Origin: CAYUYV01 sp050331455
Lineage (GTDB): Bacteria; Pseudomonadota; Alphaproteobacteria; JAJFIK01
Length of the DNA: 27,658 nucleotides
Assembly (NCBI GenBank): GCA_050331455.1
Contig: JBHJGV010000091.1
Location: 1-27,658, forward strand
Direction: 5' to 3'
Shown: positions 17,016 through 24,390 of the stretch, piece by piece
Layout: the number at the start of each line of letters is the position of its first letter
Numbering within the stretch: position 1 is the first letter of the stretch
Made by a program: the position numbers and the translations under genes
The notes under the pieces: model-generated
What the model was told of the DNA's origin: nothing
Database searches by the model: none
The model's input: only the letters and a program-made list of their open reading frames with translations

Positions 17016-18623
17016 TTGAACAAAGCTGTCCGCCACGTCCGTCGGGAGTCCAACCTGTCCGTCATGGGAGCCTTGATCCGGGCCCGGCGCCGGTTTGGCG
17101 GCACGCGGCGCGCCCTGATCGACGGGGACGGGCGCACACTGACCTATACGGAAACCATTCGAGCCGTTTTTGCCCTTGGCCATGCCCTGACCCGGTACAC
17201 CAAGCGCGGCGAATGCGTGGGCATCATGCTGCCCACCAGCATCGGCGCGATCGTGGCGTTCTTCGCGCTTCTGGCCTATGGACGCATTCCGGCAATGATG
17301 AATTTCACGGCCGGGCCGCGGACCATGAAGGCGGCTTGCGCCATGGCTCGGGTGAAGACTGTGCTGACGGCAAACAGCTTCCTCGATATCGCCAATCTGC
17401 ACGGGCTCGCCGACCAACTGTCCGAGACGGCCACTCTTGTGCCCATCGATGTGATGCGCGAAGAACTGACGCTGCGGGACAAGCTCATGGCCCTGATCGG
17501 GTCGGCCTTTCCCGCGCTCGTCATGGCACGGACGGTACCGTCAAAGCCTGCGGTGATCCTTTATACGTCGGGGACGGAAGGCAATCCTAAAGGGGTCGTC
17601 CTATCCCATGCCAATATGCTGGCCAATGTCGCCCAGATCGACTGGCAGATCGAGCTTGAGCCCCAGGACGTTTTCTTCAATCCCCTGCCTGTTTTCCATT
17701 GCTACCGCCTCACGGCGGGCACGCTCTATCCTCTGTTCGTCGGCAAGCCCGTGGCCCTCTATCCCTCTCCGCTCCATGTGAAGATCGTTCCGCGGCGGAT
17801 TTTCGAGACCCAGGCCACCGTGCTGTTCGCAACCGACACGTTTCTTCAGCAATATGCCCGCAATGGCAAGGACAAGGACCTCCAGTCCCTGCGTTTTGCC
17901 GTGTGCGGGGCCGAACGGGTGCGGGACGAGACGCGGACGATGGTCAAGAACCGCTTTGACCTCGATGTGCTCGAAGGATACGGGGTGACGGAAGCCTCGC
18001 CCGTGATCGCCGTGAACCAGCCCGGCGACATCCGCACCGGCACCGTAGGCAGGCTTCTGCCGGGGATCGAAACCCGGATCGAGCCGGTCGAGGGGTTGGA
18101 GGAGGGCGGATGTCTCTTCGTCCGGGGACCGAATATCATGCTGGGCTATGTATCGGTCGAGCGCCCGGGCGAAGTGCTCCCTTTGGAGGATGGCTGGCAC
18201 AATACGGGCGATGTGGTGTCCTTCGACTCGCGCGGCCACATGGTCATCCGTGACCGAATCAAGCGGTTCGCGAAGGTCGGCGGTGAAATGGTGTCCTTGT
18301 CCGTCGTGGAGAATTGCGCACAGGCGATATGGCCTGATCACGCCCATGCCGCCATCGCTCTGCCCGATCCGTCCCGCGGAGAGCAGATCATCTTGGCAAC
18401 CACCTGTGCCACGGCCGATCCGTCACGGATGAAAGCCTGGGCCCAGTCCCATGGAGTCTCGCCCCTGGCGATTCCCAAACGCGTCGCGTTTGTGCCGGAA
18501 ATCCCTGTGCTCGGCACCGGTAAAACGAACTATGTCGCTGTGAAACTGTTGCTCGCCCAGCAATTGGAAGCCCCGCCGCAGGCCGTCGAGGCGAGCTCGG
18601 ATACAAGCGGCGCATCCGGATAA
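17016..18623 (+). CDS. AMP-binding acyl-[ACP] synthetase, similar to the Aas C-terminal domain
   Basis: This adenylate-forming enzyme should activate a fatty acid with ATP and pass it to acyl carrier protein (or CoA). Motifs from the TTG start are the P-loop LYTSGTEGNPKG (182-193), EGYGVTEASPV (320-330), the ATP-binding WHNTGD near 394 and the hinge IKRFAKVGGEMVS. The text MMNFTAGPRTMKAA, YPSPLHVKIVPR and GPNIMLGY closely follows E. coli Aas. There, the same domain is fused behind a PlsC acyltransferase, which is absent here. The TTG at 17016 has GGAGGA six bases upstream; an in-frame ATG at 16986 has no ribosome site, so I prefer 535 residues over 545. Lysophospholipid repair is the likely pathway, by inference. 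Confidence 0.88.
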   Translation: MNKAVRHVRRESNLSVMGALIRARRRFGGTRRALIDGDGRTLTYTETIRAVFALGHALTRYTKRGECVGIMLPTSIGAIVAFFALLAYGRIPAMMNFTAGPRTMKAACAMARVKTVLTANSFLDIANLHGLADQLSETATLVPIDVMREELTLRDKLMALIGSAFPALVMARTVPSKPAVILYTSGTEGNPKGVVLSHANMLANVAQIDWQIELEPQDVFFNPLPVFHCYRLTAGTLYPLFVGKPVALYPSPLHVKIVPRRIFETQATVLFATDTFLQQYARNGKDKDLQSLRFAVCGAERVRDETRTMVKNRFDLDVLEGYGVTEASPVIAVNQPGDIRTGTVGRLLPGIETRIEPVEGLEEGGCLFVRGPNIMLGYVSVERPGEVLPLEDGWHNTGDVVSFDSRGHMVIRDRIKRFAKVGGEMVSLSVVENCAQAIWPDHAHAAIALPDPSRGEQIILATTCATADPSRMKAWAQSHGVSPLAIPKRVAFVPEIPVLGTGKTNYVAVKLLLAQQLEAPPQAVEASSDTSGASG

Positions 18624-18627
18624 ACCA

Positions 18628-18654
18628 AACGCCCGCCGGGAACCGGCAGGCGTT
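18628..18654. terminator. Possible bidirectional terminator hairpin
   Basis: AACGCCCGCCGG (18628-18639) pairs with CCGGCAGGCGTT (18643-18654) with one mismatch and a 3-nt loop, starting 4 bp after the synthetase stop. The plus side has no T run. The minus side continues with TTTGGTTTA, so it may serve the convergent lipoprotein gene better. Confidence 0.4.
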
Positions 18655-18733
18655 GTGGAAAGGGTGTTTGCGAATCAACCGATTTCGGATCAGTCGGTGA
18701 CAAAGTCGCCCGGGGGACCCGCGTCCCCGCCGT

Positions 18734-19273
18734 TTACTTCGTCGTTTTCGGCTCAGGCCGGACGATCGTGGGGGCAAGGTTTTCCAGAACCTCGCGGGCG
18801 TTGAAGGCGGACGGATTGTCCGCCGGCTTCGGCCCCGTGCCGGTCTCGATAATGGCCTGGGCCATGTATTCGCGCCGTTCCCGCGTTGTGGCGGTCGTGG
18901 TGCCGAAGCCGCCGCCGAAACCCCGGGTGCCATAGAAGAAGCGCCCTTCAGCGCCCCCGATGACGGTGCCGAAGGAGCGGAAGGTGCTCATGGCCTCGCT
19001 CTTGTCTTCCAGCACGATGAAATGGTCAAAGCCCTTGTTCACCGTCACTTCTGCTGCCCGATAGAGCAGGTAGTTCTCCACCGTCGGGAGCGGCGTGAGG
19101 GTATTGCCGCTGAAGGTGACGCGGAATTTGTTGCTCTCCAATTGGAACTCGGCGAAGCCCTCACCCCGATTGTTCGCGGGCTGATAGGGCGTTGCCGTAG
19201 CACAGGCCGCAAGGGCCAAGGCCCCAAGGGCCGCAACACCGATGGATTTGAAACGCTTGCGTCCGAAGGTCAT
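18734..19273 (-). CDS. CC0125/CC1285-family lipoprotein
   Basis: This 179-residue protein has a lipoprotein signal peptide with lipobox LAAC and lipidated C24. The mature start CATATPYQPA, then VTFSGN.LT and VENYLLYRAAEVTVNKGFDHF (split here at VENYLLYRAAE and VNKGFDHFIVLE), fits the family named after Caulobacter CC0125/CC1285. These are envelope lipoproteins of unknown function. A Gly/Phe/Thr-rich stretch (about 115-130) precedes a conserved AQAIIETG segment. The ATG at 19273 has GGGGAG about 8 bases upstream. It is monocistronic between convergent and divergent neighbours. Confidence 0.87.
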   Translation of the reverse strand: MTFGRKRFKSIGVAALGALALAACATATPYQPANNRGEGFAEFQLESNKFRVTFSGNTLTPLPTVENYLLYRAAEVTVNKGFDHFIVLEDKSEAMSTFRSFGTVIGGAEGRFFYGTRGFGGGFGTTTATTRERREYMAQAIIETGTGPKPADNPSAFNAREVLENLAPTIVRPEPKTTK

Positions 19274-19396
19274 GGCTAGAACTCCCCGATACCGGCTGGA
19301 ACCACCCGCAGCCTTTTCGACTGTTCCCTAAAGACACGCGCGTTTCAATTGTCCCGGGCGACACGAGGCATCGTTTCACGGCCTTGTAACCGGGTG

Positions 19397-20191
19397 TTAT
19401 CCCGCGAGTCCCTCGGGTGCCGGCTTGTCGCACACCATCATGTAATTGACCAGCGTGTCCCTGGACGGTGCCCAACGGTCCAGGATGGGGTTGTAGCTCA
19501 CGCCGACGGGGGCGCGGACGGTCACGCCATGGGGGGCGAGCGCATCCCGGATCTCAAGGGGTTGGACGAGCTTCGCATACTGGTGCGTGCCTTTTGGCAA
19601 CCAGCCGAGAACATATTCCGCGCCCAGGATCGCAAGGGCATAGGCCTTGGCCGTCCGGTTGATGGTCGCGACGAACATGATGCCCCCGGGCTTCAGCAGG
19701 CTTGCACAGGCGCCCAGAAAGGCCGGGACTTGGGCCACATGCTCCACCACTTCCATATTAAGGATCACGTCGAATCGTTCATCGTTCGCGACGAGCGTTT
19801 CCACTTCGCCGGCCCGATAGTCGATCATCAGCCCCTGTTCTTGGGCATGGACCTGGGCGGTCTTGATGTTTTTTTCCGCCGCATCGACGCCCGTGACGGT
19901 CGCGCCGAGCCGGGTCATGGGTTCCGACAGCAAGCCGCCGCCGCAGCCAATATCGAGAAACGCAAGTCCCTCAAAGGGCCGGCGGGCATCGACGTCGCGC
20001 TGGAAATGGGCGCCGACCGTGTCCCGGATAAAGGCGAGCCGCACCGGGTTGAATTTGTGAAGCGGTTTGAACTTGCCCATCGGATCCCACCATTCGGCGG
20101 CAATGGCGGAGAATTTATCGATTTCTGCAGGATCGATGGTCGCGCCATGGGGGCTTTCGGCGGGTTCGCCCGTCGCATGCGGTTGTGTCAT
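19397..20191 (-). CDS. ubiG: Ubiquinone biosynthesis O-methyltransferase
   Basis: UbiG makes both O-methylations of ubiquinone synthesis at the inner face of the membrane. The 264 residues match the family. They include the N-terminal IDKFSAIAAEWWDP, the SAM-binding FLDIGCGGGLLSEP (78-91), GVDAAEKNI, the NMEVVEHV segment and the C-terminal VQPLEIRDAL with VSYNP. The start at 20191 was chosen because MTQPHATGEP leads into the conserved part and TGGAG stands about 9 bases upstream; an open frame to 20287 adds 32 Arg-rich residues without family likeness. It faces away from lysC, the common alphaproteobacterial order. Confidence 0.95.
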   Translation of the reverse strand: MTQPHATGEPAESPHGATIDPAEIDKFSAIAAEWWDPMGKFKPLHKFNPVRLAFIRDTVGAHFQRDVDARRPFEGLAFLDIGCGGGLLSEPMTRLGATVTGVDAAEKNIKTAQVHAQEQGLMIDYRAGEVETLVANDERFDVILNMEVVEHVAQVPAFLGACASLLKPGGIMFVATINRTAKAYALAILGAEYVLGWLPKGTHQYAKLVQPLEIRDALAPHGVTVRAPVGVSYNPILDRWAPSRDTLVNYMMVCDKPAPEGLAG

Positions 20192-20507
20192 GGGATGGCT
20201 CCAGAGTGAGTGGGGATGACGGGAACGAGGTCTTGAGCCCGGTCGCCGACCCCGAATATCAACATGCGTTTTACGGCGGGCGATCAAGGCGCAGGGCCGT
20301 CGCGACCCCGTGTCGTCATGAAATGTTCTTGCTTTGTATCAGCCTCCGGTGATAGGGCTCTCGTTGGCAAGGCGCGGCAACGGTGAACGCTCTCGCAGGA
20401 TTTTGGGCTGGGAATGGGCCGCGAAAACAAGGCATAAGCCGGAGATGGCTTTGCTAACGGCGCCCGCCGTTTGGCGAGCCGCCATTATGCTGCCCGCTTC
20501 GCCCCCG

Positions 20508-20530
20508 ATAGCCAAGGATAGGGTGGCTAT
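20508..20530. repeat. Short inverted repeat, possible operator
   Basis: ATAGCCA (20508-20514) and its exact complement TGGCTAT (20524-20530) flank 9 bp. No T run follows on either strand, so a terminator is unlikely. It may be a protein binding site, or chance. Confidence 0.25.
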
Positions 20531-20627
20531 TCTGTCGCACAATGTCCCGAGCCGGTGTGGGACGGAGGCGGCGCGCCCATGATCCGTGATTGCGGCTTAT
20601 GGCATCCTGACCTGAGAGCGGTTGCAG

Positions 20628-20717
20628 GGCCCATCTGCTTGACACGGGCCGTCTGCTTGGCACGGGCCGTCTGCTTTGCACGGGCCGTCTGATGAGCAGG
20701 CGCCATCTGCTCAGCCG
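20628..20717. repeat. Five tandem 18-bp repeats upstream of lysC
   Basis: Five units of exactly 18 bp follow each other, consensus GGGCCGTCTGCTTGGCAC. Units 2 and 3 differ at one base, unit 1 differs slightly more, and units 4 and 5 have diverged in their second half. The array ends about 107 bp before the lysC start codon. Confidence 0.85.
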
Positions 20718-20824
20718 AGGCTAGCGGATGGCGCTTGGCGGCGGTGTTCGCGTTTTGCATGCCAGGGCGACGACAACTGACGACAACCAGGGCACATTCA
20801 AAAAAGGGGATATGGCGGGCACCC

Positions 20825-22063
20825 ATGGCGCATCTGGTTTTGAAATTCGGCGGTACGTCGGTCGGCTCCCTGGAGCGCATGCGCCATGTCGCCCAACATG
20901 TAAAACGAGAGCGCGATCAGGGCCACCATGTGGCGGTTGTGGTGTCCGCCATGGCGGGGGAGACCAACCGGCTGGTGGATCTCACGAGGGATGCGGCGTC
21001 CGCACCCGACGCCCGGGAAATCGACATGGTTGTCTCCACGGGGGAGCAGGTCAGCGCGGGCCTGTTCGCCATGGTGCTCCAGGATGCCGGCGTTCCCGCC
21101 CGCTCCTATTCCGGCTGGCAACTGCCCTTCAAAACGGATGGGGCCCATGGCCGCGCCCGTATCCTTGAAATCGACGTTGCCCCGATCCTCGAAGGCTTCC
21201 AGGCCGGCGAAGTCGGCGTTCTGACGGGGTTTCAGGGGGTCGATCCGGACGGGCGGGTCACGACGCTGGGGCGCGGCGGTTCGGACACGTCGGCCGTGGC
21301 GCTCGCGGGCGCTCTGAAGGCTGACCGCTGCGACATCTATACGGATGTCGATGGGGTTTATACGACCGACCCGCGCATTGTGCCCAAGGCGCGCAAGTTG
21401 AATAAGATATCCTACGAAGAAATGCTCGAAATGGCGTCGCTCGGCGCAAAGGTCTTGCAGACCCGGTCGGTGGAGATCGCAATGGTCCACCGGGTGCGGC
21501 TGCAGGTTTTGCCGAGTTTCGCCCCGCCGCACACGACGCCGGCCGGCACACTGGTCTGCGATGAGGATGACACTATGGAAAAGCAGGTCGTCAGTGGGAT
21601 CGCCTATTCGAAAGACGAAGCCAAGGTGACCCTTGCCGGCGTGCCGGACGAACCGGGTGTCGCGGCCCGCATTTTCGGTGCCCTCGCCGATGCCCATGTC
21701 AATGTGGACATGATCGTGCAGAACGTTTCCATCGAGACATCCCTGACCGACCTGACCTTTACAATGCCCGAGGCGGATCTGCCCCGGGTGCGCCAGGTTC
21801 TGGAAACGGCGTGGGGCGATATCGGATACCGCTCCCTGATTGCGAGCGCCGACGTCACCAAGATTTCCGTGATTGGGGTGGGGATGCGCTCCCATGCCGG
21901 GGTCGCCCAGAAAATGTTCAAGACTCTTGCCGAACGCGGCATCAACATCCTGGTGATCACCACGTCCGAGATAAAAATCAGTGTGCTGATTGAGGCCGAA
22001 TACACCGAACTTGCCATGCGGACGCTTCATACCGCCTACGGACTGGAAACGGCCGTGCCATGA
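20825..22063 (+). CDS. lysC: Aspartate kinase
   Basis: LysC phosphorylates aspartate, the first step towards lysine, threonine and methionine. The 412 residues start with the kinase motif LVLKFGGTSV (4-13). They include STGEQVSAGL, LGRGGSDTSAVALA and DVDGVYTTDPR, then two ACT domains (about 262-335 and 342-412) that bind the feedback inhibitors. This is the monofunctional, Corynebacterium-like type. The start at 20825 was chosen because MAHLVLKFGGTSV is canonical; an upstream frame to 20735 adds 30 residues without likeness. The ribosome site is weak (GGCGGG). The stop overlaps the ptsP start as ATGA. A second start inside the gene may give a separate regulatory subunit. Confidence 0.96.
   Translation: MAHLVLKFGGTSVGSLERMRHVAQHVKRERDQGHHVAVVVSAMAGETNRLVDLTRDAASAPDAREIDMVVSTGEQVSAGLFAMVLQDAGVPARSYSGWQLPFKTDGAHGRARILEIDVAPILEGFQAGEVGVLTGFQGVDPDGRVTTLGRGGSDTSAVALAGALKADRCDIYTDVDGVYTTDPRIVPKARKLNKISYEEMLEMASLGAKVLQTRSVEIAMVHRVRLQVLPSFAPPHTTPAGTLVCDEDDTMEKQVVSGIAYSKDEAKVTLAGVPDEPGVAARIFGALADAHVNVDMIVQNVSIETSLTDLTFTMPEADLPRVRQVLETAWGDIGYRSLIASADVTKISVIGVGMRSHAGVAQKMFKTLAERGINILVITTSEIKISVLIEAEYTELAMRTLHTAYGLETAVP
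21563..21577 (+). promoter_or_regulatory. Possible internal translation start within lysC (beta subunit)
   Basis: GAGGA (21563-21567) stands seven bases before an in-frame ATG (21575) at LysC residue 251, just ahead of the first ACT domain. Known alpha2beta2 aspartate kinases of Corynebacterium and Bacillus make a beta subunit from a start at about this place. The product would be 162 residues. Confidence 0.35.
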
Positions 22064-24372
22064 CCACTGTGCCGCCATCGGGGCAGCCATTGGGGCAGCC
22101 ATCGGCACCGCCAGCGGGAACGCCGACTGCCATGCCCCAGGTTCTCCTGCGCCGTCTGCGGGAGATTATGGCGGCGCGCGCGTCGGCCCATGACCGGCTC
22201 AGCCGTGTCGTGCGGGTGGTGGCTGCCAATTTGGTTGCGGAAGTGTGTTCTGTGTATGTGCTCAAGGCCGATGGGCTGGTCCTCACCGCCACCCACGGCC
22301 TCAACCAGCAGGCGGTGGGTCGCACGTGCCTGTCCGTGGGCGAAGGCCTCGTGGGCCAGATCGCGCGCAGTGCCCAGGCCATGAACGTGCCCGATGCCCA
22401 GCAAGACCCCCAATTCGCCTATCGGCCGGAAACCAGCGAGGACCGGTATCGCTCGCTGATGGGCGTGCCGATCCTGCGGGCGGGCTACACCCTGGGTGTG
22501 CTGGTGGTCCAGAACGAGGTCCATCGACACTATACGGACGAAGAGGTCGAGCTGTTGCAGACCGTGGCCATGGTCCTTGCGGAAGTCGTGGCCTCTCTGG
22601 AGGGCTCCCAAGGGGAAAGCCCCGGAACCGCGCGCCTCGAAGGCCGCCCCCTGCGGATCAAGGGGCTGGGTCTTGCCGACGGGATCGCGGTCGGGGTTGC
22701 GGTGCTGCACGAACCCCGCGTGCGCGTGACGCGCCTCATCGCCGAGGACGTGAATGCGGAACTCGCGCGTATGGAAAGCGCCGTGAGCGATCTTCGGGCG
22801 TCCCTCGACCGCATGATCACTGGGCCCGGCGTGAGCCTGCCGGGCCCTTCACGGGACATTCTCGAGACGTACAGGATGTTCGCCTATGACCGGGGCTGGA
22901 TTGACCGGCTGGGGGAGGCGGTCCATTCCGGCCTGACCGCGGAAGCGGCCGTGGAGCGGGTGCAGAACGATTTACGGGCCCGCATGCTGCGCCAGCGCGA
23001 TCCCTACATCCGGGAACGCCTTCACGACCTCGACGACTTGGCCAACCGCCTGCTGCGCCACCTGGCCGGGCGTCCGAAAACGGCGGCAGGCGATGATCTG
23101 CCCGCCGAAGCGGTGATTGTCGCCCGCGCCATGGGGCCCGCCGACCTGTTCGACTATGACCGGGACAAGCTGCGGGGCCTTATCCTCGAGGAGGGTTCGC
23201 CCAATGCTCATGTCGCCATCGTGGCCCGGGCCCTGGATATTCCACTCGTCAGCCAGTGCGGCGACATCGTCGATATCTGCGAAACCGGTGATGCCATCGT
23301 GGTCGATGGCGACCGGGGCGAGGTCCATATCCGGCCCGACGCCAGCGTGCTGGAGTCCTATGCGGAGCGTCGAGCCTTCAAGCGGGCCGAGGAAGCCCAG
23401 TTCAGTGCCCTTCGCCATGAGCCGGCGGTGACTCAGGACGGGCAAGCCGTCACGCTTCGCATGAATGGCGGTCTCATTGTCGACCTGCCCCATCTCGGCG
23501 AGACCGGGGCGCAGGGCATCGGCCTGTTTCGGACCGAGCTGCAATTCATGGTGTCGGCGACCATGCCTAAATGGTCCGCGCAGAAGGCCCTCTATCGCGA
23601 GGTGATCGAGGCGGCCGGGGACAAGCCGGTGCTCTTCCGCACCCTGGATCTGGGCGGTGACAAAGTGTTGCCCTACGGGCCTCGCGAGAGTGAGGAGAAT
23701 CCAGCCCTGGGCTGGCGGGCTGTGCGGATCTCCCTCGACCGTCCCGCGCTTCTGCGCTATCAGCTGAGGGCTCTGATCAGCGCGGCAGAGGGGCGCTCGC
23801 TCCATGTGATGTTCCCGATGGTGGCGGAGGTGGCCGAATTCATCCGCGCGCGGGAACTGGTTGATATGGAAGTGGAGCGGGCGCAGCGGGTCGGCCAGGC
23901 GATGCCCCGGTCGATCCGGGTGGGCACCATGCTCGAGGTGCCGTCCCTGACCTGGCAGCTCGATGCCCTCCTCCCTATCGTCGATTTCATTTCCGTGGGC
24001 AGCAACGATCTGTTGCAATTCATGTTCGCATGCGACCGGGGAAATTCGCGCCTTGCGGGGCGATATGATCCTCTGTGTCCGGCCATGCTCAATTTTCTGC
24101 GGCATCTGGTCCGCAAATGCCGGTCCCATGATGTGGATCTGTCCCTATGCGGGGAAATGGCGGGCGATCCCTTGGAGGCCATGGCCTTGATCGGGCTTGG
24201 ATTTCGGTCAATCTCCATGCCACCGTCGCGCATAGGGCCGGTGAAAGTGATGGTGCGCAGCTTGCATGCCAGTCGTTTGGCGCATCTGATGGATCAGTGG
24301 ATTGATTTGCCGGACCATACGGTCCGCCCCTATCTTAAAATATTTGCCCATGACCATGGTGTCGCCGTGTAG
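22060..24372 (+). CDS. ptsP: Phosphoenolpyruvate-protein phosphotransferase PtsP (EI-Ntr)
   Basis: PtsP takes phosphate from PEP and passes it to NPr, starting the nitrogen-related phosphotransferase chain that regulates rather than imports. The 770 residues hold an N-terminal GAF domain (about 27-180), the EI N-terminal helical part (200-340), the swivelling phosphohistidine domain with H384 in EEGSPNAHVAIVAR, and the PEP-binding barrel (450-770). The barrel carries GLFRTELQFM, FRTLDLGGDK, the VGSNDL segment and catalytic C697 in LCGEMAGDP. The first ATG overlaps the lysC stop (ATGA), pointing to translational coupling. The alternative ATG at 22132 starts closer to the GAF domain. The extra N-terminus is a Pro/Gly/Gln repeat. 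Confidence 0.95.
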   Translation: MTTVPPSGQPLGQPSAPPAGTPTAMPQVLLRRLREIMAARASAHDRLSRVVRVVAANLVAEVCSVYVLKADGLVLTATHGLNQQAVGRTCLSVGEGLVGQIARSAQAMNVPDAQQDPQFAYRPETSEDRYRSLMGVPILRAGYTLGVLVVQNEVHRHYTDEEVELLQTVAMVLAEVVASLEGSQGESPGTARLEGRPLRIKGLGLADGIAVGVAVLHEPRVRVTRLIAEDVNAELARMESAVSDLRASLDRMITGPGVSLPGPSRDILETYRMFAYDRGWIDRLGEAVHSGLTAEAAVERVQNDLRARMLRQRDPYIRERLHDLDDLANRLLRHLAGRPKTAAGDDLPAEAVIVARAMGPADLFDYDRDKLRGLILEEGSPNAHVAIVARALDIPLVSQCGDIVDICETGDAIVVDGDRGEVHIRPDASVLESYAERRAFKRAEEAQFSALRHEPAVTQDGQAVTLRMNGGLIVDLPHLGETGAQGIGLFRTELQFMVSATMPKWSAQKALYREVIEAAGDKPVLFRTLDLGGDKVLPYGPRESEENPALGWRAVRISLDRPALLRYQLRALISAAEGRSLHVMFPMVAEVAEFIRARELVDMEVERAQRVGQAMPRSIRVGTMLEVPSLTWQLDALLPIVDFISVGSNDLLQFMFACDRGNSRLAGRYDPLCPAMLNFLRHLVRKCRSHDVDLSLCGEMAGDPLEAMALIGLGFRSISMPPSRIGPVKVMVRSLHASRLAHLMDQWIDLPDHTVRPYLKIFAHDHGVAV
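22079..22102 (+). repeat. 12-bp tandem repeat at the 5' end of ptsP
   Basis: CGGGGCAGCCAT and TGGGGCAGCCAT follow each other, with partial copies on both sides. They encode the repeated GQP motif in the non-conserved N-terminal tail of PtsP, in a part that may be untranslated if 22132 is the true start. Confidence 0.6.
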
Positions 24373-24390
24373 AAGGAGTTGGCTTAGGGC

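Larger units (their letters stand above)
20192..20824. other. Divergent ubiG-lysC intergenic region
   Basis: This 633-bp gap is long for such a pair. It holds a 7-bp inverted repeat (20508-20530) and five 18-bp tandem repeats (20628-20717). I could not identify a lysine riboswitch or an attenuator-like leader peptide. A TTGACA at 20639-20644 sits inside the first repeat but has no -10 box at the right distance. Short frames on both strands have no recognisable family; one on minus encodes a hexapeptide repeat that simply reflects the tandem DNA repeat. Confidence 0.6.

Noticed and set aside
20628..20717. CRISPR array
   Set aside because: The 18-bp units are directly adjacent without spacers, and no cas genes are near.
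20192..20824. Lysine riboswitch or leader-peptide attenuator for lysC
   Set aside because: I found no lysine-rich leader peptide and no terminator-type hairpin with a T run; the known lysine riboswitch core was not recognised by eye. A covariance-model search would settle it.
20527..20880. Small minus-strand protein with a TARAKQ hexapeptide repeat
   Set aside because: The repeat is a direct result of the 18-bp DNA repeat. The frame overlaps the lysC start, and its flanks have no coding character.
20798..22108. Long open frame (436 codons) on minus opposite lysC
   Set aside because: LysC on plus has all family motifs. The minus translation is His/Gly/Arg-rich shadow sequence without likeness.
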